Source of the DNA: Isochrysis galbana
Lineage: Eukaryota > Haptophyta > Isochrysidales > Isochrysidaceae
Assembly: GCA_018136815.1 (NCBI GenBank)
Contig: CM030941.1
Coordinates: 172,439-236,438, forward strand
Length of the DNA: 64,000 nt
Reading direction: 5' to 3'
Shown: piece after piece, positions 47,956 through 57,957 of the stretch
How the letters are laid out: every line of letters starts with the position of its first letter
Position numbering within the stretch: position 1 is the stretch's first letter
Notes under the pieces: generated by a model
The model's database searches: none
Told to the model about the DNA's origin: nothing
What the model saw: the letters and a program-made list of their open reading frames with translations, nothing else
Translations under genes and position numbers: made by a program

Positions 47956-50900
47956 TCACGTCATGGCGGCCGTCGAGCCGTCGGGCGCGACGAGGGCTCC
48001 GTCGCCTCGATCGCTTGAAGGCCAAAAGAAGGCCAGGGTGGTCTCTGCCTGCGCAAGGGCCTCGATCGTTACGAGATCTTCGCAATATGCCTGCAGTAAC
48101 CTTAACCTTGCTTCAGGGTGAGGGGACGCTTTGCGGCCGAGCGGGGCCAATGCCGTCGAGAGCGGCGCGGGAAGGCTGGGCATCGGCTGGCTCAGTCGGT
48201 GGTGGGGCTTAATGCGGTCGTCTAGCAATCGCTGCGCAGAGCGCGGCATCCGCTGACGCGGCAGCTCCTTCTTGAGCGTGGTGTGCAGTTTCACAAAGTC
48301 GGAGAAGCGGCGGTACGTCGCGCACTCAAAGGGGCCGACGCGCGCCCGTAGTCGATAAACTGTGTGCAGCTTCCCGGGCGCCTCCTCGCGCATTTCACAG
48401 CCCAAAACGGAGGCCGCGGAAACTACGAGCTTGCCGTTCCGAGTGCCGGCAGGCGGCCAGGCACGCACAGGGGCCGACGCGGCGCCCATGCCGCCGCTCG
48501 AGTCTTCCAACAGGGAGGTCGATGGAACGTCAGTCGCGGTGCTCGCACTAAAATAGTCTGAAACCATCGACCTAGAGAGCGCGATATTGGTGGGCGGGGC
48601 GCCCGTGTGGGCAGCCCTAGCAGGGGACAGCGGCAGTGCTACGGCAACCGACACGGCGGAGTCAACACGGCAGGTTGCAAGGGCCGCGGGCAGCGGCGGC
48701 GGCGCGATTGACACGGCGGCCGCAGGGACGGCGGTCGGTCGGGCGATCTCAGCACCGTGGAGCGCAGGCTCCTCCTCCACCTGAGCGGCGGTGCTCCACC
48801 TCTCCCTACTGGCTGCCACCTCGGCCTCCGCGGCGGCATTGAGGACTGCTTGTGCTACACCGTTGCCCGCCTCCTCGACGCCGGCACGCTCCTCGTACTC
48901 TACTCCCTCGTAAGGCGAGAGCATCGGCGGCGCCAGCGGTACCCAGTCCTCCGGCTCGGAGCACTCGTAATACTCGGCGGGTGACTCCAGCGAGTCAGTG
49001 CGCTCCGGGATCGACGCATCGGCACTCAGCCTCTGCCACTGCGCCTCTATGTCACCTACGGCCTTGTGGTAACCGCCAACGGCCGCGTCGCGCCCCGCGA
49101 CGTCCATGACTTGAGCCGGCTCGGAGCAACTGCTCCAGTCTTCCAGCAGCCCATGCGCGAGGGCTGAAGCGCCGGATCTTGATGCGTGCGGCTGCGTATT
49201 GCCCGCCGACGTAAGCCCGTCGGCCAGGCGCGCAAGGCTGTCGGCAGGTGTTGCCGGCACCTCTTGCGCGCTCGCCTCGGATGCGGGATGGACCGCGTTC
49301 GCCGGAGCCCCAGGTGCGAGGGCCGCGCCGAGGGGAGTGCCGGATGGGCTGGCATCGCCTGGCTTCACCGCAAGCACTACATCGTCGGCCCTCGCCGCCC
49401 CTCCACTGTCGCACAAGTTGATGTCGGGCCTGGAGCTCGCATCCAAGGCTCCCCTAGGTCGCACCTGGTGGCCTGCCGAGCCCTGCATTGTTGCGCCGCT
49501 GGGAGCGTCGAATGGATTACCGGGGGCCTCGCCGGCGGCACGTGAGCCCCCGAAAGTGCCGGCGGGAAGCAAGGCAGCGGCACTCGCCCCCGGTGCGCCA
49601 TTGCCGACGCGTCTGTGGCGCGCAAGCGCAAACTCAGACTCTGCGGCTGCGGCAGCGATGCCTTGGCGCCATGTAAACGCTGAGCCGCTCACGGTATCGG
49701 CGGGCGGCGCGCTCGTGAGCCTCGCGCCGGCTTCGCCGTGGGCGACTGAGACGTTTGAGGCGTCGTCGTACAGCGCGCTTACATTCTCGGGCTCTGAGTC
49801 GCTGCTCCGCTCGCCCACGATGCGTTCAGCCGCTGCCGCCAGCTCCGCAGCCTCGGCGTCCGTCTCCCCAACGCCGGGCGCATAGTCCAATGCCCCCCCC
49901 GTTGCCCGTGTAGATGCCATAGACGAGGCCGCCTCGGGCACAGCCACATCCTCGCCCACGGGCGCGTCTATGTCCGCCAACATGCGGCGACTCCGATCCC
50001 GCATTCTGGGCGCCGGAACGGCGGGAGCCGCCGCGGCCGCCTGCCACCGGTTGTCGTCGGGCTTGGGAGGGTGCGGCGTTTCGCCACGGTGCTCCGCGCC
50101 GCCCGCATCTACTTGCGCATCGGCACCCTCCCTCATGCGTCCGTTCCCATCGAGCCCTAGCATCGAACCGCCGAGTCGCCCCGTGAGTGCACTGCCACCT
50201 GCACCACTGATTGCAGCCGTCACGGCCGCGGCGAGCGCTTCGAAGGAGAGCGAGGGCGGGGCTCCGGGGTCCATTGCGTATTGCGTCTCCTTGGTGCGCG
50301 CTGTCGCCTCGGCGTGCGCGACAGCGGCGGCCGCGGCGTCTTGCATCTCGTCAGCGTGCGCGGCCGCCTCGGCGCGCGCGACGGCAGCCGTAGCGAGCGC
50401 GTCGTGGCTCGCACCAGCTACGACGGGCGCTGGCGGCTCCTTCGCACTGGCGGTGGCAGGTGGCGTGGGCGGGAGTGCAGGGCAGAGTCCCACGGAACGG
50501 CCCAGCAAGAAGCCGGCCCGCGTGAGGGGCTCGAGGCGCTCGATCAGGCTCGAGCGCGCCTCGGCGCGCAGGAGCAGCGCGCCTCTCGAGTACATCAGTT
50601 TGCACAGCGGTGGCTCGAGCAGCGCCTCCAGCTCGCGTGCGAGCGAGCCACGATTCAGATGGGCGTAGAGCCACGCGCGGAGACGGGCCGTGTCGGTCGA
50701 CCCGATGGTCCGCGCTAGTGAGACGAGCAGCGCTGACGAGGGCGAAAGCCCCTCCGCGTGCTCGATCAGCGACCACGGATGGACGGAGAAGAGCATAAAC
50801 TGACGGCGCTTGAAACGGTGAGATAACACAGCCTCAATGGCGGCGCACAGCGACTCGACCTCATCGTCTGCCTCGCTCAGTCGAAACGTGTGCGCCGCTC

Positions 50901-51837
50901 TACGCATGCTGACGGCGAGCGCAGCCGCGACCGCGCGTCCGAGCTCTGGCAGCAGGGCATCAGCCCCGTCGTCGGGCGGCTCAGACGTGGCAAGTATGGA
51001 GGCGGTCGACGCTGACGACGAGACGCTCCATCCGCGCTCGCGGAGCCCGGCGAACGCGGAGGTGGCGCTCGCGAGATGGCCCGTCGGTCTTGCCAGGTCA
51101 GGCGTCGAGCCACCAAGCCGGTGCAGGCTACTCATCATCGCGCGAACAGAGGCAGAGTGGCCTGCCTCCTCACTAGCCGCGCCGGTGGAGGCGGCGCAAG
51201 CAGATGGTCCGGCCCACTGGCTCACGGAAAGGGCCGCGCCCCCGCCGTTCGCCCGGAGCTCTCCCCCTGCGACTGGCGCAGTGCAGGAAGATCCGGAGAT
51301 GGCCACTCTGTCCCCGTCGCCGTTCCGTCTGCGCGCGGAGCCGTCGGAAAGCCGTGCTACCTCTCCACTCTCCTCATCGTTGGAAAGACGCGCAGCAGTG
51401 GCTGCAGCAGCGGCTGTCCGCTCGAGCCTCTCTGCCTGCTGATTGAGTGGGGAGCCAACAGAGCTGACAGAGGGCCCTCTTCGCACCTCTCCCTTCTCCT
51501 CCTCTCTCTCTCTCTCTGAAAGCGGCTCCGGTGCGGAGACGATCCCTCCCTCTACTCGACTCTCTCGTGCACCAGCGACTCCTTCTCTCTCTCCCCCTCC
51601 CTCCCTCACTCTCCCTCTCTCCCTCTCTCCCTCTCTCCCTCTCTCCCTGTCCCTCTCTCTCTCTCTCTCTCTCTCTTCCCCTCTCTCTCCTCCCTCTCCT
51701 CCCTCTCCCCTCTCCTCGGCCACGGCGCAGGTCAGCCCGCTCCTCGCTGCCGGCACACTCCCCCCCTCCACGCCACAGAGCGCCGCGCCGCCGCCGCACA
51801 GATCCTCTGCGCTGCGTGGAGAGACCGCGGACGCCAT
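47956..51837 (-). CDS. RUN and PX domain protein (SNX29-like architecture)
   Basis: An intronless frame of 1293 residues from the first ATG (51837). The frame continues upstream only through Glu/Arg repeats from a GA tract without an ATG. A RUN domain lies at about 289-449: SLCAAIEAVLSHRFKRRQF, then LRAWLYAHLNRGSLARELEA and KLMYSRGALLL. Such domains bind small GTPases of the Rab/Rap type. Residues about 450-1130 are Ala/Ser/Gly/Glu-rich and probably disordered, with a Glu/Ala helix near 510-570. A PX domain at about 1132-1276 (YRLRARVGPFECATYRRFSD, with the Arg-Arg-Phe phosphoinositide motif, then LKKELPRQRMP) targets endosomal membranes. RUN plus PX is the order of sorting nexin 29. The role is probably in endosomal traffic. 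It diverges from the permease gene at 52520. Confidence 0.82.
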   Translation of the reverse strand: MASAVSPRSAEDLCGGGAALCGVEGGSVPAARSGLTCAVAEERGEGGEGGERGEERERERERDRERGREGERERGRVREGGGEREGVAGARESRVEGGIVSAPEPLSEREREEEKGEVRRGPSVSSVGSPLNQQAERLERTAAAAATAARLSNDEESGEVARLSDGSARRRNGDGDRVAISGSSCTAPVAGGELRANGGGAALSVSQWAGPSACAASTGAASEEAGHSASVRAMMSSLHRLGGSTPDLARPTGHLASATSAFAGLRERGWSVSSSASTASILATSEPPDDGADALLPELGRAVAAALAVSMRRAAHTFRLSEADDEVESLCAAIEAVLSHRFKRRQFMLFSVHPWSLIEHAEGLSPSSALLVSLARTIGSTDTARLRAWLYAHLNRGSLARELEALLEPPLCKLMYSRGALLLRAEARSSLIERLEPLTRAGFLLGRSVGLCPALPPTPPATASAKEPPAPVVAGASHDALATAAVARAEAAAHADEMQDAAAAAVAHAEATARTKETQYAMDPGAPPSLSFEALAAAVTAAISGAGGSALTGRLGGSMLGLDGNGRMREGADAQVDAGGAEHRGETPHPPKPDDNRWQAAAAAPAVPAPRMRDRSRRMLADIDAPVGEDVAVPEAASSMASTRATGGALDYAPGVGETDAEAAELAAAAERIVGERSSDSEPENVSALYDDASNVSVAHGEAGARLTSAPPADTVSGSAFTWRQGIAAAAAESEFALARHRRVGNGAPGASAAALLPAGTFGGSRAAGEAPGNPFDAPSGATMQGSAGHQVRPRGALDASSRPDINLCDSGGAARADDVVLAVKPGDASPSGTPLGAALAPGAPANAVHPASEASAQEVPATPADSLARLADGLTSAGNTQPHASRSGASALAHGLLEDWSSCSEPAQVMDVAGRDAAVGGYHKAVGDIEAQWQRLSADASIPERTDSLESPAEYYECSEPEDWVPLAPPMLSPYEGVEYEERAGVEEAGNGVAQAVLNAAAEAEVAASRERWSTAAQVEEEPALHGAEIARPTAVPAAAVSIAPPPLPAALATCRVDSAVSVAVALPLSPARAAHTGAPPTNIALSRSMVSDYFSASTATDVPSTSLLEDSSGGMGAASAPVRAWPPAGTRNGKLVVSAASVLGCEMREEAPGKLHTVYRLRARVGPFECATYRRFSDFVKLHTTLKKELPRQRMPRSAQRLLDDRIKPHHRLSQPMPSLPAPLSTALAPLGRKASPHPEARLRLLQAYCEDLVTIEALAQAETTLAFFWPSSDRGDGALVAPDGSTAAMT

Positions 51838-52109
51838 CCGTCTCTCTCTCTCTCTCTCTCTCCCTCCCTCCCTCTCATACTCAGCCTCCTCCTGTTTATT
51901 GAATGAAGATGGGCCTTTTACTTCTGTCTCCAAGGGGTCTCCCCTCTCCCTGCCCTTCTTGACCGCAGACGTGCTCTCTTCTCACGCTCCGTACTCTTAC
52001 GTAAAGAGAGAAAAGGAAGGGAAAGAGAGTAGAGGGAAGGAGAGAGAGAGAGAGAGAGAGAGGGTGGGGGGGGGGGGGGGAGCAATTCCTCAATCAGGAG
52101 CTCGATGCC
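51838..52109. promoter_or_regulatory. Divergent promoter region, CT/GA tracts
   Basis: The shared upstream region of the RUN-PX gene and the permease gene. It contains (CT)n at 51840-51865, (GA)n at 52037-52062 and a G-run at 52066-52080. There is no TATA box I would defend. Confidence 0.45.
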
Positions 52110-52345
52110 GGGGGGGGGGACCAAAAACAAAACGACAGGTGGGGGGGCCCAAAAAAAAACGACAGGTGGGGGGCAAAAACAAAACAACATGTGAGGGGGG
52201 GACAAAAAACAAAACAACCAGTGGGGGAGGGGGCCAAAAACAAAAGAACAGGTGGGGGACCAAAAACAAAAGGACAGGTGCGGGAACAAAAACAAAACAA
52301 CAGGTGGGAGGGGCAAAAACAAAACAACAGGTGAGGGGGAGCCAG
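52110..52345. repeat. Minisatellite, about eight copies of ACAAAAACAAAACAACAGGTGGGGG-like unit
   Basis: Units of about 25-36 bases, each with CAAAAACAAAA followed by ACAGGTG and a G-run, are repeated imperfectly about eight times. The array lies in the 0.7-kb space between two divergent genes. Copies contain CAGGTG(A/G)GG, which resembles a splice donor on the permease strand. Confidence 0.9.
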
Positions 52346-52519
52346 AGGAAGAAGCTGTGGACGGCGCGTAGAAAGTAGAAAGTCGTCCGTGGCGGTGGCG
52401 CAGAGGCCGGCAGCCTCTCTCCGCTCTCCCTCCCTCTCCCGTTTCTTCTTCCTTTTCGCCTCTTTTCTTCTCTCTTCTCTACCCGCCGGCCTTCCCCCCT
52501 CCTTTCCCCCGTTCTCACC
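52346..52519 (+). promoter_or_regulatory. 5' leader of the permease gene
   Basis: A pyrimidine-rich leader (CTCTCCCTCCCTCTCCCG, TTTCTTCTTCC, TCTTCTCTC) ending in TTCTCACCATG. Confidence 0.4.
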
Positions 52520-54371
52520 ATGCGGCCCCTCCCCTGGCTCCGCCTCACTCTCTCTCACCTCAACACACTCGCTGTCCCCTTCCTCAGCGCTTCCGACCAG
52601 GAGGACTACGAGCTGCTCCCTCCTCCTCGCCCCCTCTCCCTTCTCCAGCTCATGGCTCTCTCCTTCTTCGCAGTGAGCGGCTCAGGCTTCGGCGTCGAAG
52701 AGCTGATACCACAGGGCGGGCCCGCTCTCTCGCTCCTCTGCTTGCTTCTCGCCGCTGGCGTCTGGTCCGCACCGATGCTCCTCGTGGCGAGTGAGCTCTC
52801 CGTCGCGCTCCCGAGGTCAGGCGGCTACGTCGTGTGGGTGGACCAGGCGCTCGGACCCTTTTGCGCGCTGCTCAACGCAGTTGCCAACCTGTTGGGCAAC
52901 GTGCTCGACTGCTCGCTGTACCCACTGCTGCTCAGCGAGTACGTTGGGGAGGTGGTGCGCGCCAGTGATCCTGAGGGTGCGCGCACGTTACCGGACAGCG
53001 TCCTCGCCGCGCTCCGGCTGATGCTCGTCGGGCTAGCCGCATGGGCCAACGTGCGCGGTGTCGACGTGGTTGGTTCGGCAGCGGGCGTGATGATGCTGGC
53101 GGTCTCGCTGCCCTTCGTGGCGCTCATCGCCGCCGCCGCCGGGCAGCCCCATGCAGACACTTCCGTATGGTTTGAAATGGACACAGCCGACCTGCCGCAC
53201 GGCCGTTCGGGCTGGTTCACCTTTCTCTGCCTCGTGCTGTGGAACAGCTGCGGCTACGATTCCGCAGGAATGGTCGCGGCCGAGGTGAAGGCTCCGCGCT
53301 CCACCTACCCGCCTGCGCTCTGGGGCGCGCTCGCCCTCACCACCGCGCTCTACGTGCTGCCGCTCGCCGCCGCGCTCGCTGTCGCCAGTGACTGGCGCGC
53401 GTGGGAGCCCGGGCAGTATGCGCTACTCGGCGCGCAGTTGGGCGGCGCACCGCTCGAGCTGGCGCTCACTGCCGCCTCGGTCGTCTCGATGGTCGGTGTC
53501 CTCTGCACCCTCCTCTGTACTAGCTCGCGCGCCATTGCCGCCATGGCCAATCTGCGCATGCTGCCGCCGGCACTCGCTAGGCTCCACACACGGCACGGCA
53601 CGCCCGCCACCGCCATCGTCGCCAACGCGCTGCTTGTGGGCACGGCTACGAGCTTCTTCCGCTTCGAGGCGGCGCTGCAGCTCGCGATGGTCTTCTACGC
53701 CGTTAATGTGTGCATGCAGGTTGCAGCCGTCCTCCGTCTGCGGGTGCTCCACCCGCGGCTGCCGCGGCCAAGAGTCGTCGCGCCCGCGCCGCTGCTCGCG
53801 CTGCCCGTTGCCCTCGCGCTGCTGATTACAGCGCTCGCGCCGGTCCGGCTGCTACTCGTTGCGGGGGCGGTGCTCAGCGGGACGGCGGCCGCATATACGC
53901 NNNNNNNNNNNNNNNNNNNNNNNNNNNNNNNNNNNNNNNNNNNNNNNNNNNNNNNNNNNNNNNNNNNNNNNNNNNNNNNNNNNNNNNNNNNNNNNNNNNN
54001 TCCTCTCCTGTGGGAAAGCTGCCGTCAACATCGGCGCAAGCGGTAGTGCGGCGCTCCTCGGTGCACCTGCGCGCCGGCGGCGGCAGGCAGGCGCTTACGA
54101 GCCTGTGCCGGGCGCGAGCCGCTGTGCTGCCGCCGAGATGGTGGCAGCGTTCGAGATGAACGAGATGGAGGCGGAGGCGGACGACCCGCCCCGCCTTATC
54201 GCCGGTACGAATGCGCCACACATTCGCGCCACAGTGGACACGCCCAGCTGCAACCTGCCACCGCTAACCGCGCCATGGCTCACGGTCGCTATGCGTGAGG
54301 AGGCTAGCGAGAATGGGGCGGCGCTAGGCACGCCCGAGGATGACGGGGAGAGCCTGCCTGGCGTTATCTGA
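52520..54371 (+). CDS. Polyamine/amino-acid permease, APC superfamily (interrupted by gap)
   Basis: The first 460 residues (52520-53900) show 10-12 hydrophobic helices. The first carries LSFFAVSGSGFGVEELI, the pattern of the plant/protist polyamine uptake transporters ('VSGGPFGxE'). Further matches are SGGYVVWVDQALGPF, NVLDCSLYPLLLSEYV, and WNSCGYDSAGMVAAEVKAPR, which is the equivalent of the 'D(S)..(L)AGEV..P' motif after helix 6. It probably exchanges protons for polyamines or amino acids across the plasma membrane or an organelle membrane. The 100-N gap at 53901 interrupts the last helices. A hydrophilic tail with Ala/Glu-rich sequence (54001-54371) ends the frame, and its link to the first part is likely but depends on the gap length. 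The start is the first ATG, with CACC before it. Confidence 0.85.
53901..54000. other. Assembly gap (100 N)
   Basis: A placeholder gap inside the permease gene. Reading frame and length across it are unknown. Confidence 0.99.
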
Positions 54372-54675
54372 CTCACCATGCCCTTTAGGTTCCTCTCATG
54401 CGATCCGAACGCGCTTGAGCTGTTGTAGTATAATGAGGCGTGCCCTCTTGTCATGGTACTGGACTTAACGGTGAAGCGGGGTTCGCTGCCCGTATTGACC
54501 GTACCAGTAGTGTGGTGTGTGGTGCGCACTGTGGAGAATAATTTTCGTAATCTCACACATGCGTTGCTTCTTTGCTCCGCCACGTCCACTGCCACCTTGG
54601 CCCTGGCCACTTTCCCCCGCAGCATCCCCATGCCCCTGCACGCCTAGCGCCGCTAGCGAGCAGCAAGGCGGCTGC
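54372..54675. other. 3' flank of the permease gene
   Basis: No gene. It ends in GCTGC (54671-54675), the left target duplication of the following LTR element. Confidence 0.5.
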
Positions 54676-55034
54676 TGTCGCATCCAGAGTATTTTATATA
54701 CTCTAGGCGGATGCGGTGCTTCTATCAATGTGTAGTGTGTGAGAAAATTGAGTGAGTTTTGTTTTTGCCAATGAGTTGCCTCGAAGCTCCACCGCATTGC
54801 ACGCCGCATTTGTTCGTTCGTCCTTACTTGTTTCATTGGTTTGTTTGTGCGATGTCGCGTTAGTTTTAGTTTTCGGAGTTTTCTTGTTGGTGAGTGAGTG
54901 ATGTGGGGTGGTGTCTCGTGGGCCCTCGTCGCGATGTAGCGCGCCCTTTTCCCCCCTCTCTCAAGACTTCTCTTCACTCCATGCCCCTAGCCCCGCTGAG
55001 ACTTGCCACGATCAAGCTTCGGCTTGATTCGATC
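54676..55034 (+). repeat. 5' LTR of the TRIM/LARD element
   Basis: It starts with a hairpin-forming terminus (CGCATCC...AGAGTAT...ATACTCT...GGATGCG) and ends at about GATTCGATC. Confidence 0.88.
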
Positions 55035-56500
55035 GTTTGAAGACATCCCTCACTCAATCGCACGGCCTCGCTTGCACTCCGCGCGCGCGCGCCATGCCCA
55101 CACATCCCTCATGTGGTTGCTTGCAGCCCGCTTGTTTGCCCGCATGACACATACGCCCGCTTGCCCAAGGGAGTGAGCTGTGCTCTGGCTCATGGTGCTG
55201 AGGGTGGTTGCCTCACCATTCCTCGCCATTCCCTCGCCTCTCGCCTCGCCTCCGCCTCACCATGTCTCCGCTTCCCACCCGTCTTTCCATCATTCTCCCA
55301 TTTTGTGTCTGCCTGTTGTACTTGAGCGCCTGTTGATCGCTTGAAGTAGTGCTTGTCTAGGTGGTTGATTTGGGTAAGTGGCCCGCTCTTGATCTGCCTC
55401 TTGACCTTTGTCTCGATCGCCGCGCGCATGTCGAGGCAGCCATCGTTCTTCGTTCGGCGTTTGTCGGTCTCCATTCACTCTTTCTCTCGATTTGCTCGCT
55501 CCCGTCCCTTTCTGCTTTCTTTCGTTTCCGTTGCTCCGTTTCGATTTCGAGTTCGAGTCCTTTGATATGATATGATGTGCTCTCTGAGGGAGAGCCATCA
55601 CTTGTTTGGCCATGCGCCATGCGCTCATGGTCACCGCGTGGGAGCGGTTTTTCGTCACAAGTTTGTTTGAGGCTTTGATGGTCGTCGCTCGTTGTTTGAT
55701 GTCTGTTCTGATGCGTTCTCGATGGTCTAGATTTTGTCCGAGTTGCTTGGTCTTCGGTCTCCAGTCTTCAAGAGGGTGCAACCTCAGGTTTGGTTGTTTT
55801 TTTCGCAAGTGCCCCCCATGTGGACGGTATAAGTTCTACTTAAAGGACCCCCTTATTACAGTACAAACGTGTAGTTGAGCAAATATCACCCCGTCTCGAT
55901 CGCTCCCAATCACCCCTCTTTCTTGTTTGGCTAAGGCCACCCTCGTTCACTCGATGATTCTCGTTCAGGCTTTGGCCACCCGCGTCCCGCGTCCTCGTTC
56001 TCGATTTCCATTCTTCTCGATTCTCGTTGATTCTCATTTTGATATTGCTCTGACTATGTTGTAATTGAAGTGTGAGGTAGTTGCTCGACGTCTCTTGGCT
56101 CTTAACCACGTTCCGAGTTCTAGTTCTAGGCCAAGCATGAAAATTGTAGGAAGTTTGGGCCGTTGTTTGATTCTTTGGCTTCCTCCATTCATTTGCTTCA
56201 TTCCATTCGTTTCAGTCGTGAGTGTTGATTCGTTTGTTCGAGTGTGATTGTGTGTGTGCCTGCTTCGTCCGGACGTGCACCCCGATTGAGACTTGTCTTC
56301 AAACCTACGCGATCGCGTTTGGTTGAACCCACTGAGAGTGCACGCTCTTTGGGGGCTGAGACAAGGGGTCACACACTTTCATTCACTTTCAGTCGTCAGT
56401 CGTGTTTGTTTCGCTGTTTTGGCTTTTGTTCGTTCATTCATGCTTGTTTTGGGCTTGATCACCCCATGACTCGCGTGGACGCTCGACTTAAGTCGGGGGG

Positions 56501-56862
56501 TGTCGCATCCAGAGTATTTTATATAATACTCTAGGCGGATGCGGTGCTTCTATCAATGTGTAGTGTGTGAGAAAATTGAGTGAGTTTTGTTTTTGCCAAC
56601 GAGTTGCCTCGAAGCTCCACCGCATTGCACGCCGCATTTGTTCGTTCGTCCTTACTTGTTTCATTGGTTTGTTTGTGCGATGTCGCGTTAGTTTTAGTTT
56701 TCGGAGTTTTCTTGTTGGTGAGTGAGTGATGTGGGGTGGTGTCTCGTGGGCCCTCGTCGCGATGTAGCGCGCCCTTTCCCCCCCTCTCTCAAGACTTCTC
56801 TTCACTCCATGCCCCTAGCCCCGCTGAGACTTGCCACGATCAAGCTTCGGCTTGATTCGACA
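56501..56862 (+). repeat. 3' LTR of the TRIM/LARD element
   Basis: A match to the 5' LTR. It begins immediately after the polypurine tract and ends CGACA before the GCTGC duplication. Confidence 0.9.
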
Positions 56863-56867
56863 GCTGC

Positions 56868-57237
56868 CCACCGGCGCTCCACCGTGTAAGTGTAAGCTAG
56901 GTTGGGAGCGGCGAGCACCTGCGACGAGAACGAGGGCGAGCGCGGGGGAACGAGGGCAACGAGGGACCAGGGCTAGAGCAAAACCCCAAGCACGGGCGTG
57001 CAAGAACGAGGCGGGGCAGGCTACAAAGGGGCGCGAGAACAGGGCCTGATCGGCCACAAAGGGGCGCACGCAGGCAAGGAGCAACAGGCGAGCGAGTTAC
57101 GAGTAAAGAATCAACGAGTAACGAGTAACGAGTAAAACCGGTATCCGGAACACAACCGAGCGCGAAAGGCACAAGGTGAGCCCCTTATCGACATGTTCAA
57201 TGAGTCTCGCATCGACAAGGTGCACCCAGGCACCAAT
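56868..57237. other. No recognisable gene; short AACGAGT repeats
   Basis: AACGAGTA recurs about four times at 57112-57136. I see nothing else that can be supported. Confidence 0.5.
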
Positions 57238-57390
57238 ATCTGCAAACCTGGGCTTGAGACTATGGGGAATCCAAATCTGCGTGTCTTGTGCGTCAGTAGT
57301 AACACGGGGAACTGTTCAACTGTGATTGTGGGCGCGTACCTTAAACGAATATTCATGCCTATAGCCTTGCAGATGGGCAAGAATACAACA
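57238..57390 (-). repeat. Diverged fragment of the chromovirus LTR start
   Basis: On the minus strand it follows the first 150 bases of the LTR (TGTTGTATTC, ATGAATATTCGT, GTACGCGC, GAACAGTTCCCCGTG, GCAGAT) with about 10% differences. It is older than the LTRs of the full-length element. Confidence 0.85.
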
Positions 57391-57957
57391 TACAACATAA
57401 TGTCATATAATGTCAACATAATAACCCCCCCCCCAAATGAACGCGCGTATTTTTATTCCACCTACTTCTACTTGTAGTGGTAGTGGCACTAACGCTCAGA
57501 TGTGTATATGAATCCGCGACGTGAAGCCCGCGCATATAGATGAATACGCCAATGTCAGTAGCTAAGTAAGCTGTAAGGTCCTTCACTCACATACTCACAC
57601 ACTAAGCACGCGGATTCGCATTACCTCTAGTCTAGCTTGCTGAAACTTTCCACTCTCGCTCCTTCAGAACACAGCCGCTGCAATTGAGAGAAAAACAGAG
57701 GACGAGGACGGCGAGAGCTAGAGGGGTGCGTCAACGAGAGGTCGATAGAGCTCGACAGACCACAAGAAAGTAACCAAGAACCATCAATTTCCACCCCTCT
57801 CGCATGCCCACCTTGTAACATGTGTAGTGCAGAGTGGTGGGCGCACCCGCGGGACGGCGCCTCCTCAGCGGAATGAAGCCCCACACGCCCTGTCGCTGCG
57901 CGCTATACGCGCTTGAGCCCTCTTTCCTTCGGCATCTATCTACCGCAGCACGGCCAT
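57391..57957. other. Repeat fragments, no gene
   Basis: 57420-57480 is a reverse relative of the MITE candidate at 8619-8900. It joins ACTAACGCTCAGATGT, the end of dispersed repeat B. The rest up to the THOC5-like gene shows no coding signal. Confidence 0.5.

Larger units (their letters stand above)
54676..56862 (+). mobile_element. Non-coding LTR retrotransposon (TRIM/LARD type)
   Basis: Two LTRs, 54676-55034 (about 359 bp) and 56501-56862 (362 bp), start TGTCGCATCC and are almost identical. They differ by a 3-base indel in TTTATATA(ATA)CTC and at the last two bases. The 3' copy ends CGACA. The 5-bp duplication GCTGC flanks the element at 54671-54675 and 56863-56867. The 1.47-kb interior has no gag or pol, only random frames, so the element depends on proteins in trans. 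It ends in TTAAGTCGGGGGG (56488-56500), identical to the polypurine tract of the chromovirus at 26429-26441. No TGG primer site follows the 5' LTR, as in the chromovirus. Confidence 0.9.

Noticed and set aside
52110-52345. A CRISPR-like array
   Set aside because: Units are contiguous imperfect repeats without unique spacers, in a eukaryotic promoter region. It is a minisatellite.
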